Made by a program: the position numbers and the translations under genes. Under the pieces are notes generated by a model. The model saw only the letters and a list, made by a program, of their open reading frames with translations. It had not been told where the DNA came from and did no database searches. DNA of 64,000 nt from Brachybacterium fresconis (GTDB taxonomy: Bacteria; Actinomycetota; Actinomycetes; Actinomycetales; Dermabacteraceae), in assembly GCF_017876515.1 (NCBI RefSeq), contig NZ_JAGIOC010000001.1, forward strand, positions 1,922,001 through 1,986,000, written 5' to 3'. This document shows positions 8,952 to 17,418 of this stretch, in pieces; the stretch's first letter is position 1; each line of letters begins with the position of its first letter.

Positions 8952-10475
8952 ATGGACGAGCCGAGCTCACCGGTCCCCTCCGCCTCCGCCTCCGACGCCC
9001 CGACGATCGACACCGCTGCGATCGACACTGCTGAGATCGACGCTGCCGCGATCGACGTCACCGCGCTGCCGCCCCTGCCGGAGCTGCTCGACGCGCTCAC
9101 CGACCAGCTGGCGGCATGGATGCCCGCTCAGCGCTGGTACGCCCGCAAGGGCACCGGGACCCCCGACGTCTCGATCCGGGGATGGGCGCCGCTGCGGGTG
9201 GCCGACGACCATCTCACCGTCCTCGTCGTCCTCGCCGCGGCCGTCCCGGGATCCGACCCCGAGGACGCCTCCGCCCGCACGCTCTACCAGGTGCCGCTGG
9301 TGCTGCGCCGCCCGGACGAGTCCGTGGGACGGCGCGAGGAGGGCTCGGAGGTGGGCGTGCTGGCGGTCCCGGGCGGCCCCCTGCGCGTGGACGATGCCAC
9401 CCTCGACGCCGACGGGAGGGCGGCGCTGATCGCGACCCTGGTCTCCGGGGACGGGGCGCTCGGTCCGTCGCTGGCCCTGGCCTCCCACCGGACCGTCCCG
9501 GACGGCCCGCTCCCGCTGGGCCGGGCGATGCGCAGCCGCCCGCTGTCCGGTGAGCAGTCGAACTCCTCGATGATCATCGAGACCGAGGGCGCTTCGCCGC
9601 TGATCCTGAAGCTGTTCCGCGTGCTCCAGCACGGGCAGAACCCCGACGTCGTGCTGCAGGGCGCGCTCACCGCCGCGGGCAGCACCCGGGTCGCTCCGCT
9701 GGTCGGCTCGGCGACCATCCGGGTCGGCGGGGTGCGCACCCAGTCGCTGCTGGCCCAGGAGTTCCTGCCCGATGTCGAGGACGCCTGGCGCACCGCGCTG
9801 CGTCTCGCCCTCGCCGGCGAGGACTTCACCGGGCCCGCCCAGGAGCTCGGCGCCGCCGTCGCCGAGGTCCACCGCGATCTCGCCGCCGCCCTGGGGACCG
9901 TCCCGGCCGAGGGCGCCGCGGTCGCCGAGATGGTCAAGCAGATGCGGAGCCGTCTGATGGAGGTCGCGGCGGAGGTTCCCCGGCTCTCCGCGCACCGGCC
10001 GACGATCGAGGCGCTGTACGCGGCCGCCGCCGAGGTGCGGTGGCCGCCCCTGCAGCGCATCCATGGGGATCTGCACCTCGGGCAGGTGCTGCGGGCCCCG
10101 GACCGCGGCTGGGTGCTGCTGGACTTCGAGGGCGAGCCGCTGCGTCCTCTCGCCCAGCGGTCCCGTCCGGACTGCCCGCTGCGGGACGTCGCCGGCATGC
10201 TGCGCAGCCTGGACTACGTCTCCGGCGCGGTCGCCCATGAGCATGCCCGGGATGCCGCGGCGTGGACCGCCGCCTCCCGCTCGGCCTTCCTGGCCGGCTA
10301 CGGAGCGCAGAGCGGGCAGGCGCCCGATCCGCGGGTGCTCGCCGCCTTCGAGGCCGACAAGGCCGTCTACGAGGCGCTGTACGAGGCGCGCAACCGGCCG
10401 GACTGGCTGCCGATCCCGCTGGCCGCGCTGGAGCGGATCAGCGCAGCCGCCGCGGAGGCGGGGTCAGCGGGCTGA
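8952..10475 (+). CDS. mak: Maltokinase (Pep2/Mak-like)
   Basis: 507-aa kinase of the aminoglycoside-phosphotransferase-like fold. The family makes maltose-1-phosphate from maltose and ATP for GlgE-type alpha-glucan synthesis. A disordered Ser/Asp/Ala-rich N-terminus (about 40 aa) precedes the maltokinase cap beginning WMPAQRWYARKG. The catalytic loop HGDLHLGQVL (His371, Asp373) and the DFEGEP metal-binding motif, followed by LAQRSRPDCPLRDVAGMLRS, are diagnostic. No treS, glgE or glgB lies nearby, so the partners must be elsewhere. The 3' end overlaps the convergent next gene by 38 bp. Confidence 0.88.
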   Translation: MDEPSSPVPSASASDAPTIDTAAIDTAEIDAAAIDVTALPPLPELLDALTDQLAAWMPAQRWYARKGTGTPDVSIRGWAPLRVADDHLTVLVVLAAAVPGSDPEDASARTLYQVPLVLRRPDESVGRREEGSEVGVLAVPGGPLRVDDATLDADGRAALIATLVSGDGALGPSLALASHRTVPDGPLPLGRAMRSRPLSGEQSNSSMIIETEGASPLILKLFRVLQHGQNPDVVLQGALTAAGSTRVAPLVGSATIRVGGVRTQSLLAQEFLPDVEDAWRTALRLALAGEDFTGPAQELGAAVAEVHRDLAAALGTVPAEGAAVAEMVKQMRSRLMEVAAEVPRLSAHRPTIEALYAAAAEVRWPPLQRIHGDLHLGQVLRAPDRGWVLLDFEGEPLRPLAQRSRPDCPLRDVAGMLRSLDYVSGAVAHEHARDAAAWTAASRSAFLAGYGAQSGQAPDPRVLAAFEADKAVYEALYEARNRPDWLPIPLAALERISAAAAEAGSAG

Positions 10476-10947
10476 TCGGCGAGGGCGGGCTGGTCGATCC
10501 CACCGGGCGCAGCGATCCCGGCAGGAAGGGAGCGCTGACCGCGCGGACCGCGACCCGCACCCCCACGATCACGTCGAGCAGGTCACCGGTGGCGTCGGTC
10601 CAGGTGGCGCCGCAGATCCCGTGGGCATCGCTCTCGGAGCGGCGCCGCATCCCGAACGCCGTGGCGACCGCGTCGGCGGCCCCGAGCAGACGGGCGGCGC
10701 CCGCGTCGGCCCGGCCGGGTGCCCCCGAGCTGGCCAGCAGCGCGCTGACGTGGCAGAAGGTCTCCATGCCGCGCCAGGACACGCCGGAGGACCGGTCGCG
10801 CTGGGGCCGATGGTCCTCGAAGCCGAGCAGACCGGACTGCTCCTCGAGCAGGGCGGCGGTGGCAGCGCTGAGCAGGGCGTGGATGCGGGCGTGGGTCTCG
10901 TCCTGACCGGCGATCTGCGGCGGCGGCCCGGTGGGCAGAGCTGACAT
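10438..10947 (-). CDS. Hypothetical protein (169 aa)
   Basis: Unrecognised. The ATG at 10947 is preceded by GAGGTGG at good spacing, which supports a real gene. Predicted features: helical N-terminal half (THARIHALLSAATAALLEEQSGLLGFED), a small Ala-rich central segment, and a hydrophobic C-terminal strand (DLLDVIVGVRVAVRAV) with a Pro-rich tail. It lies downstream of jetC on the same strand, where jetD would be expected, but it is far too short and has no Toprim-like motif. It overlaps the end of the maltokinase gene by 38 bp. Confidence 0.6.
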   Translation of the reverse strand: MSALPTGPPPQIAGQDETHARIHALLSAATAALLEEQSGLLGFEDHRPQRDRSSGVSWRGMETFCHVSALLASSGAPGRADAGAARLLGAADAVATAFGMRRRSESDAHGICGATWTDATGDLLDVIVGVRVAVRAVSAPFLPGSLRPVGSTSPPSPISPLTPPPRRLR

Positions 10948-11090
10948 CGCTGTCCACCTCACGCGTCTCGCACTGTCCGGCCCGACGGCGTCGTGCCGGC
11001 TCCGCCCGACCCGGGCGAATCCGGATCAGGGTATCGGCCCGTCGCGGACCTGCCGATGGGGAGAACTCCCCATCCACGCGCCCGGCCCCA

Positions 11091-11214
11091 CCCCTCCGCG
11101 AGTCGAGCTCTGCGTTCCCGGCCCCTCCGCGGGTCGAGCTCTGCGTTCCCGGCCCCTCCGCGGGTCGAGCTCTGCGTTCCCGGCCCCTCCGCGGGTCGAG
11201 CTCTGCGTTCCCGG
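11091..11214. repeat. Four tandem 31-bp direct repeats
   Basis: Units at 11091-11121, 11122-11152, 11153-11183 and 11184-11214. All contain TCGAGCTCTGCGTTCCCGG; the first differs at one base (GAGTCG for GGGTCG). No spacers are present. They lie in the 467-bp gene-free gap between jetC and the hypothetical gene at 10438. Confidence 0.9.
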
Positions 11215-11239
11215 TGCCATGACGCGCAGAAGGAACGAC

Positions 11240-11350
11240 ACCGCAGAGCTCGCCCAAAGGGACACCCAGAACCCGCCCAAAGGGACACCCAGAACCCACC
11301 CAAAGGGACACCGCAGAGCTCGCCCAAAGGAACACCCGGGGCCCACCCGG
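11240..11350. repeat. Five degenerate 23-24-bp tandem repeats
   Basis: Copies of a unit built on CCCAAAGGGACACC with cores starting at 11253, 11276, 11299 and 11323, plus a diverged fifth copy. Two copies contain CGCAGAGCTC, the reverse complement of GAGCTCTGCG in the neighbouring 31-bp array, so the two arrays face each other as a large inverted arrangement. Confidence 0.8.
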
Positions 11351-11380
11351 AGGGAAGGGGCGGTCGGGCCCGCGACGGCC

Positions 11381-11406
11381 GGACCGGCTCCTGTCCGGCC
11401 CGGTCC
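11381..11406 (-). terminator. Possible hairpin downstream of jetC
   Basis: GGACCGG (11381-11387) can pair with CCGGTCC (11400-11406), 8 bp beyond the jetC stop. It is a short stem with a 12-nt loop, so confidence is modest. Confidence 0.35.
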
Positions 11407-11414
11407 GGTCCCTC

Positions 11415-14400
11415 TCACTCCTCCGTCGGGACGAATTCCACCGGGGCGACCGAGGAGTACCGGTCCTGCCGGATGGAGACCACGCCGACGCCCCCGATGA
11501 ACGGGGCCAGGGCCTGCGGGTTCTTGCCGGGGTTGGCCAGGATCACCTGGAACCCGAAGTGACGGAAGGACTCCATGGCAGCGGTGATGAACTTGCCGGC
11601 GCCCTTGGAGAAGGCCTCGTCGATGATGATCGGGGCGTAGCGGGGCACCTCGGCACCGGTGCCCGCCAGCTGGTAGCGCAGGGCCGCCGCCAGGCAGAAC
11701 GTGGCCAGGCGCTCGTTCTGGCCGCCGGAGAGCGGGCCGCCGGACTCATGGGCGTGGACCACCGTGCCCTCGGCGTCGATCTCCTCGGCGTGGAAGTGCA
11801 CGTGGCGGCGAACGTCGAGGATCACTCGGGAGACCTGGTCCTCGCGGGTGCGGGCCGCGCTGATCATGTCCATCAGGTGACGCAGGGACAGGAAGCGCTC
11901 CTCCGCCAGATCCCGGTCCCGGCTGATGTCGTTCAGCGCGGTGTCCGCGACGGCGTCCTCGAGCGCCCGCTTGAACTCGTCCAGCGCCGCCAGGTGCACC
12001 GGCCGCATGGACAGCTGCAGGTAGCGGCCGGAGTGGAACTCGACCTGGGCGAGCAGGGCGTTGATGCGCTGGAGGCGCTTGCGGATCTCCGCCGGTTCGC
12101 GGGCGATGGCGGTGGCCAGGGCCTGCACGTCGCCGAGGGTGTTGCCGGTGAAGAACTCGAAGAAGCGGTCCTCGACCTCCGGAAGCTTCTCCTCCTCGAT
12201 CCGCTGCAGGATCGCCAGGAAGTCCTCGACCCCTTCGAGGGTCGGGGCGGTGTCCCCGGCCTGCGCGGGCCAGCGGCGGGAGAACTCCCGCATGGCGGTG
12301 CGCATGTCCTCCTCCGCGCGGGAGGTGCGGCGGGTCAGCGCCATCAGCTCGGCGTCCAGCGTGGCCGAGGCGTCCTTGGTGACCTGGTCGATGTTGCCGA
12401 TCACCAGGGACGGGGCGATCGCTCGGAAGCGCTCGGCGAGCTCGGCCTCGACCTCCGGGTCCAGGCTGGACTCGGCGACCCGCTCGCGGGCCGCGGCCAG
12501 GCGCTCCTCGGCCCGCTCGGTCTGCTCGCCGAGCTTGCCGGCCGTGCGCACCACCTCCAGCAGCTCCTCGTCGGAGTCGGCGATGGAGCGCTCGACCTCG
12601 TCGATCTGCCGGGCCAGCTCGCTGAGGGCGGCGGAGCCGTCCTCGGCGGCGCGCACCATGTCGCCCAGGTTCGCGATCCGTCGCGCGACCGAGGCGGCGT
12701 CGATGTCGTCCCACTCGACGGCGCTGATCGACTGCAGGGCGTAGAGCCGTTCCCGGCGCTGCTCGCGCTCGGTCTCGACGTCCTTGCGGCGCGCCTGCGC
12801 CTCGAACAGCTCCTGCTCGGCGCGGGTGCGCTCGGCCTCGAACACGGCGCGCTTGGCCCGGTTGTCGAAGCCCAGGACCCACTGCGAGCGGTCGTTGATG
12901 CGGCGGTCGGCGTTCTTCTCGTGGCGGCTGGCGGAGTGCTTGATCTGACCGGAGCGCAGCACGGCCCGGTTCAGTCGCGTGAACTCCTCGAGGGACTCCG
13001 CACAGGTGTAGTCCATGCGGGAGGCGATCTCGTGGCTGAGCCAGACGTGGAACTCGCCGTCCTTGACGTCCAGCTTGGCGGCCAGGGTCCGCTCGTCGAT
13101 CGCCTTCGCGGGGCGGCGCAGGTCGGTGTTGACCCGGTTGTAGGAGATGCGTCGACGCAGCTTGGTGCGGTCGATGACCGCGGCGACCTCGCGGTAGACG
13201 CGGTCGGGCACCAGGATCGAGCGGGCCAGGCCGCGCAGCGCCTGCTCGGCGGCGGCGGTCCATTCCTCCTCGCCGGTGCGCACCTGGAGCAGCTCGGCGG
13301 CGAAGGGCAGCTCGGTGGGGGCGATGCCCACCTCGGAGGCGATGTGGTCGCGCAGGGCGACGTCCTCGGAGTGCAGGTTCGAGGCGCGGGAGGTGAGCGA
13401 GGCCAGCTCCTCCCGGGTGCTCTCGACGGTGGCGGACAGCTCGCGGACCCGCGCCTCCGCCTCCCAGCGGGCGGAGTCCGCCCCCTTCTCCTCGGTCTCG
13501 AGGGACTCGCGCAGGGTCTCGACCTCGCGCTGCAGGGCGAGGAAGAGGTCCTCCCCGGCGGGAGTGCGCAGATCGACCGTGGCCAGCTGCGCCGCGAACT
13601 CGGTGCCGCGCTCGCGGCGGCGGTCGCGCTCGACCTCGAGGCCGGCGATCTGCTGCTTCCAGTCGTCGATCTCACCGCCGCCGGCGCGCTTGCGCTGCTC
13701 CTTGAGCTGGGTGAGGTCCGAGCGGGCCTCGGCGACGTCCTGGGTCAGACGGCGCTGCTGGGCGCCGAGGCTGTCGCGCTCCAGCTGGAGACGCTCGGTC
13801 TCCTCCCCCAGCAGGCGCACCAGGTGCTGGGCGGCGTACACGTCGATGTCGGCCCGACGGTCCACCAGCTCCCCGCCGCGCTCGCGCATCGCGGTCCAGT
13901 CCTCATGGTTGCCGCGCAGGCCGCGCAGCAGATCGCGCTGCTCGCGGGCGGTGACCAGCGCCTCGTACACCTCCGAGAGGTTCTGGAAGTTCGCCAGCGC
14001 CTGATCGGCGAGCTCGAAGGTGCGCGGCGCATCGAGCATGTAGTCGCGCAGCAGGGCGTTGACGTCGCCGAGCTCCTTGGCGGACTGGATCTTGTGCAGC
14101 AGACCCAGCGCCTTCTCGTCCGGGATGCCCAGCAGCTGGCAGAAGGCGGCCCGGTACTCGCGGAACTGCCGGAAGGTGTCGGTGCCGGGGTGGGCGGCCT
14201 CGAGCGCCTTGCCCTCGATCTGGGAGGAGACGAACTGGCGCAGGTCGGTGACGTCCAGCGGCGTGCGGGAGATGACGTACAGGCTCTTGACGTCGGAGTC
14301 GGAGCTGTGGCCCGCGTGCAGCAGGAGCAGCCTCGAGAGCTGGACGGTGCCGCCCATCCCGTCGCCGTAGCGCAGGGTGAGCACCGACAGGGTGGTCTTC

Positions 14401-14813
14401 TCCCGCAGCACCTCCTGGCTGAACTCGCCGGTGGCCTGGTCGTAGTGCATCGCCCAGGCACCCCGCACGTAGCTGGCCACGGTGCGGCGGTACTTCGAAC
14501 GGGCCGGGCCCGCGTCGGAGGCCGCAGCGTTGAACTGCAGCGAGCGCGGCGGGGTCAGCAGAGCGCTGATGGCGTCCAGCAGGGTCGACTTGCCGGTGCC
14601 GGGCCCGCCGGTGAGGAAGTAGCCCTTGGTCGAGATCGGCAGATCGTGGGTGCCGTGGAAGGTTCCCCAGTTCGAGACCTGCACCGCGGTCAGGCGCCAC
14701 TGCCCCGGATGCGGATGGTCGGGATCGCGCGCGATGCTCTGCGCGGTCTCATCGGCCTCGGGCATGCCCGGCAGGTCGAGGCCGTCCTGGGCGGTATCGG
14801 TCGCGGAAGTCAC
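11415..14813 (-). CDS. jetC: SMC-like ATPase, JetC/MksB family
   Basis: 1132-aa SbcC/MukB-type ATPase of the JetABCD (Wadjet)/MksBEF condensin-like systems, which extrude DNA loops with JetA and JetB. Walker A GPGTGKST lies at residues 70-77, within the typical ...VSNWGTFHGTHDLPI... N-terminus. Long Glu/Arg-rich coiled coils flank a central hinge (about 480-620). The signature LSGGQ lies at 1028-1032 and Walker B IIIDEAF at about 1062-1068. All ATPase motifs are intact and the length is normal for the family. The GTG start has TAGTCT exactly 6 nt upstream, consistent with a leaderless transcript of its own. Its usual operon partners lie at 31.2-31.9 and 37.0-38.6 kb; no jetD follows it. Confidence 0.9.
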   Translation of the reverse strand: MTSATDTAQDGLDLPGMPEADETAQSIARDPDHPHPGQWRLTAVQVSNWGTFHGTHDLPISTKGYFLTGGPGTGKSTLLDAISALLTPPRSLQFNAAASDAGPARSKYRRTVASYVRGAWAMHYDQATGEFSQEVLREKTTLSVLTLRYGDGMGGTVQLSRLLLLHAGHSSDSDVKSLYVISRTPLDVTDLRQFVSSQIEGKALEAAHPGTDTFRQFREYRAAFCQLLGIPDEKALGLLHKIQSAKELGDVNALLRDYMLDAPRTFELADQALANFQNLSEVYEALVTAREQRDLLRGLRGNHEDWTAMRERGGELVDRRADIDVYAAQHLVRLLGEETERLQLERDSLGAQQRRLTQDVAEARSDLTQLKEQRKRAGGGEIDDWKQQIAGLEVERDRRRERGTEFAAQLATVDLRTPAGEDLFLALQREVETLRESLETEEKGADSARWEAEARVRELSATVESTREELASLTSRASNLHSEDVALRDHIASEVGIAPTELPFAAELLQVRTGEEEWTAAAEQALRGLARSILVPDRVYREVAAVIDRTKLRRRISYNRVNTDLRRPAKAIDERTLAAKLDVKDGEFHVWLSHEIASRMDYTCAESLEEFTRLNRAVLRSGQIKHSASRHEKNADRRINDRSQWVLGFDNRAKRAVFEAERTRAEQELFEAQARRKDVETEREQRRERLYALQSISAVEWDDIDAASVARRIANLGDMVRAAEDGSAALSELARQIDEVERSIADSDEELLEVVRTAGKLGEQTERAEERLAAARERVAESSLDPEVEAELAERFRAIAPSLVIGNIDQVTKDASATLDAELMALTRRTSRAEEDMRTAMREFSRRWPAQAGDTAPTLEGVEDFLAILQRIEEEKLPEVEDRFFEFFTGNTLGDVQALATAIAREPAEIRKRLQRINALLAQVEFHSGRYLQLSMRPVHLAALDEFKRALEDAVADTALNDISRDRDLAEERFLSLRHLMDMISAARTREDQVSRVILDVRRHVHFHAEEIDAEGTVVHAHESGGPLSGGQNERLATFCLAAALRYQLAGTGAEVPRYAPIIIDEAFSKGAGKFITAAMESFRHFGFQVILANPGKNPQALAPFIGGVGVVSIRQDRYSSVAPVEFVPTEE

Positions 14814-14819
14814 CCGGCA

Positions 14820-14825
14820 AGACTA
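14820..14825 (-). promoter_or_regulatory. -10 box TAGTCT, leaderless jetC
   Basis: TAGTCT, 6-nt gap, GTG at 14813 on the minus strand. It suggests jetC has its own promoter although jet genes are normally cotranscribed. Confidence 0.55.
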
Positions 14826-14902
14826 CTAAGGAGCGCGGTGTGCGCGGGCCGGGTCGGGGTCGGCGTGGCCCGGATCGCGGTCGGCGCCGGCCGAATGCGC
14901 AC

Positions 14903-17002
14903 TCAGCCCTCCGGTCGGCCCTGGCGCCAGTACCCCATGAAGGAGACCTGGCGGCGGTCGATGCCGAGCTCGGAGACGAGATGGCGGCGCAGCATCTTGA
15001 TGGTGCCCGCCTCTCCCGCGAGCCAGGCGTAGAAGGTGCCGTGGCCGGTGGTGGTCTCCCACAGGATGCTGGAGTCGATGTCGATGTCCTCGAGCTCGGC
15101 GCGCCCGGCGCTGCCGCCGAGGCCGTCGGCGTCGAGACCGGCCTCGATCCGGAAGGCCTGGGCGTCCTCGCACATCAGCCGCTGGACCTCCGCGGCCATC
15201 AGCTCCCCGTGGGGCCGCTCGCCGCGGACGAGCCAGGTGACCTGGACCCCCGAGCGGGTGAGGACCTGCTGCTGGTCGGAGGCGTCGGGCACCTCGATCA
15301 CGGCGTGGCCGGCGATCGCCTCGGGCAGAGCCTCCAGGATCGAGCAGATCGCGGGAGCCGCGGTCTCGTCGCCGACCAGCAGCACGGTGCGGGCCGCGCC
15401 GGGACGGAACTCGATGCCTCCGTAGTCGGGGCCGACGACGTGCCGGTTCGGGCCGAGCATCGAGATGGTGTCGCCCACGCGGGCGTCGCGGGCCCAGCGC
15501 GCGGCGACGCCGCTGCCGGGGATCTCCTCCGCATCGAGGTGGAGGACCACGTCGATGTCGATCTCGGGATGCGCGGTCAGGTTGCCGGGATGGCCGGCTC
15601 CGCGCTGCGCCCGCACCGTGTAGGTGCGCATCCACCCGCGGTCGACGGGGTCGATCTGCAGCCACGTGCGGTACCACTCGGCGTGGGTGGCGGGGTCGAG
15701 CAGTGCGCCCGGGCGCACGGTGGCGAAGTGGTCGGCCGACGCCTCCGGGCCCCGGATGATCAGCTTGATCCGCATGTCCAGCGGATGCCCGCCGGCGCCG
15801 AAGTGCACCAGGTCCGGGGAGGTGAGGGTGAACCGCAGGAGGTTCTTCCCGATCGGCGTGATGGCTCCGACGCTCAGCTCGAAGGCGAGCTGGGAGCTCG
15901 CCTCGAGGGCCGGGGCCAGGGCGGGCACGGCGGTGGTGTCGGTCGCCGCCGCCTGTGCGCGGGCAGCGGTCGCGGTCGCGGCGCTGTGGGCGGCGGCCGC
16001 GGCGGCCTGGGTGGTCGTCGTCAAGGCGTCCTCCTGGGAATCGGCGGGGGCGGAGCGGCCATCTGCCGCGCTGTCGTCGTCGGCGGTGCGGGGCTCGGGG
16101 GCGTCGGCGGTGCGGGGCTCGGGGGCGTCGGAGGCGTCGGAGGCGTCGAGGCTGTCGCGGCCCAGCGGGAGCACCATCGGGCTCGCGGTGACGGGGTCGG
16201 GCACCACCAGGGCGTCGAGGTCGAAGACCTCGCGGACCATCTGCGCGGTGATCACGTCGGCGGGGGCGCCCTCGGAGTGGATCTCGCCGGAGAGCACCGC
16301 GACCAGGTGATCCGCATAGCGCGCGGCGAGGCCGAGGTCGTGCAGGACGATGCCGACGGTGGTGCCGCGGCGACGGTTGAGCTCCCGCACCACATCGAGC
16401 ACCTCGAGCTGGTGGGTGACGTCGAGGTAGGTGGTGGGCTCGTCCAGCAGCAGCACCTCGGTCTCCTGGGCCAGCGCCATCGCGATCCAGACCCGCTGGC
16501 GCTGACCGCCGGAGAGCTCGGCGACGGGACGGTCGGCCAGCTCCTCGCTGCGGGTGGCGGTCAGGGCCTCCTGGACGGCCCGCTCGTCGTCCTCGCTCCA
16601 TCGCGGGACCAGCCCCTGATGGGGGAAGCGCCCGCGGGAGACGAGCTCGCGCACGGTGACGCCGTCGGGCGCCTGCGGAGCCTGCGGCAGCAGGCCCAGC
16701 CGTCGGGCCAGGCTCTTGCCGCCCAGGGAGTGGATGTCGGTGCCGTCCAGCAGGACGCTGCCGCGGCGCGGCGTCATCAGGCGCGACAGTCCGCGCAGCA
16801 CGGTGGACTTCCCGCTGCCGTTCGCGCCGACGATGATCGTGATGCGGCCCTCGGGCAGGGCCAGGCTGAGGTCGTGGACGACCTCGCGCCGGTCGTAGGC
16901 CAGGTGGAGATGGCGGGCCTCCAGGAGAGGCCGGGGCGGAGCATCCTGGCCGCCCGGGCGTGCGGGGAGGGGGTCACGGGTGCGCGTCATGTCGAGCGTC
17001 AC
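14903..17002 (-). CDS. Fusion: siderophore ABC-transporter ATPase + siderophore-interacting FAD protein
   Basis: One 699-aa frame carries two iron-uptake proteins. Residues about 25-270 are a FepC/FecE-type ATPase: Walker A GANGSGKST 59-67, LSGGQRQR 163-170, Walker B LLLDEPTTYLD, H-loop His221. An Ala-rich linker (about 280-370) contains a duplicated APEPRTAD. Residues about 372-699 are a ViuB/SIP flavoprotein that reduces ferric siderophore (FAD motif RTYTVR; C-terminal FYAWLAGEAGTIK). The GTG at 17002 has GGGAGGA at good spacing. Inside the linker, AGGAGG plus 5 nt precedes an in-frame TTG at 16024, which could give free SIP. A DtxR-like box sits upstream. Confidence 0.88.
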   Translation of the reverse strand: MTLDMTRTRDPLPARPGGQDAPPRPLLEARHLHLAYDRREVVHDLSLALPEGRITIIVGANGSGKSTVLRGLSRLMTPRRGSVLLDGTDIHSLGGKSLARRLGLLPQAPQAPDGVTVRELVSRGRFPHQGLVPRWSEDDERAVQEALTATRSEELADRPVAELSGGQRQRVWIAMALAQETEVLLLDEPTTYLDVTHQLEVLDVVRELNRRRGTTVGIVLHDLGLAARYADHLVAVLSGEIHSEGAPADVITAQMVREVFDLDALVVPDPVTASPMVLPLGRDSLDASDASDAPEPRTADAPEPRTADDDSAADGRSAPADSQEDALTTTTQAAAAAAHSAATATAARAQAAATDTTAVPALAPALEASSQLAFELSVGAITPIGKNLLRFTLTSPDLVHFGAGGHPLDMRIKLIIRGPEASADHFATVRPGALLDPATHAEWYRTWLQIDPVDRGWMRTYTVRAQRGAGHPGNLTAHPEIDIDVVLHLDAEEIPGSGVAARWARDARVGDTISMLGPNRHVVGPDYGGIEFRPGAARTVLLVGDETAAPAICSILEALPEAIAGHAVIEVPDASDQQQVLTRSGVQVTWLVRGERPHGELMAAEVQRLMCEDAQAFRIEAGLDADGLGGSAGRAELEDIDIDSSILWETTTGHGTFYAWLAGEAGTIKMLRRHLVSELGIDRRQVSFMGYWRQGRPEG
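16022..16035 (-). promoter_or_regulatory. Internal Shine-Dalgarno and TTG start for free SIP domain
   Basis: AGGAGG (16035-16030 on the minus strand), 5-nt spacer, TTG at 16024-16022, in frame at residue 327 of the fusion and just before the SIP domain. This is probably a remnant or active start of a once-separate SIP gene. Confidence 0.55.
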
Positions 17003-17037
17003 GGCAGATCCTCCCGGGGTTGCACCACCGGATCGAC

Positions 17038-17056
17038 GATGGTGAGGCAAACCTGA
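17038..17056 (-). promoter_or_regulatory. DtxR/IdeR-type iron box
   Basis: The 19-bp site matches the consensus TTAGGTTAGGCTAACCTAA at 13 of 19 positions, including the core GGT-AGGC-AACCT. It is centred about 45 bp upstream of the fusion gene start. It fits iron-dependent repression of siderophore utilisation. Confidence 0.7.
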
Positions 17057-17418
17057 CCTTATTCCGCAAGCCGTGCGGTGCGCAATTGTCTCTCGCGCTT
17101 CCGGCCCGGCCGCACCCCATCGATGCACGCCGCAGAAGGGCGGGCGGCCCCGGATGCGACAGGCATCACGTCCCGCATGTCGACGAGCAGGCCGCCCGGC
17201 CCCATCCCGAGATCCTGCGGACGGGGCCTCACCGGCGGAAATCCCCCTGGGGGGCGCGCGGCAGGGTCCCGTCCCCCCGTGGCCCACGTTGGTATAGTCC
17301 CGGCACCGATGAGGTGATGCTGTCGCCACCGCGGCGATCGGCCCTGCTCGACCGCCTCCCCGTCCGCCGTGCACGGCGGACGGGTGCGGAACCTGTCCGA
17401 CGACGGTGAGGAGTATCG
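17057..17418. other. Divergent intergenic region with 26-bp palindrome
   Basis: No gene seen. It carries a TATAGT -10-like box at 17293-17298 for the plus strand. It also carries a perfect 26-bp palindrome at 17359-17384 (half-site CCCGTCCGCCGTG), 34 bp before the GlfT2-like start, which may fold in the leader RNA or be an operator. Confidence 0.5.

Noticed and set aside
10438-10947. Candidate jetD downstream of jetC
   Set aside because: Only 169 aa, no Toprim-like or DUF3322/DUF2220 motif, and separated from jetC by a 467-bp repeat region.
11091-11350. CRISPR-like array
   Set aside because: The repeats are contiguous without spacers and no cas genes are present.
11559-15032. Very long plus-strand open frame opposite jetC
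   Set aside because: It is the antisense shadow of the JetC frame in high-GC DNA; the product is low-complexity Gly/Val/Leu/Gln and has no domain.
17003-17374. N-terminal extension of the ABC-SIP fusion to 17374
   Set aside because: The extra 124 residues are Arg/Gly/His-rich noise, cross the DtxR-like box, and ignore a good SD with GTG at 17002.
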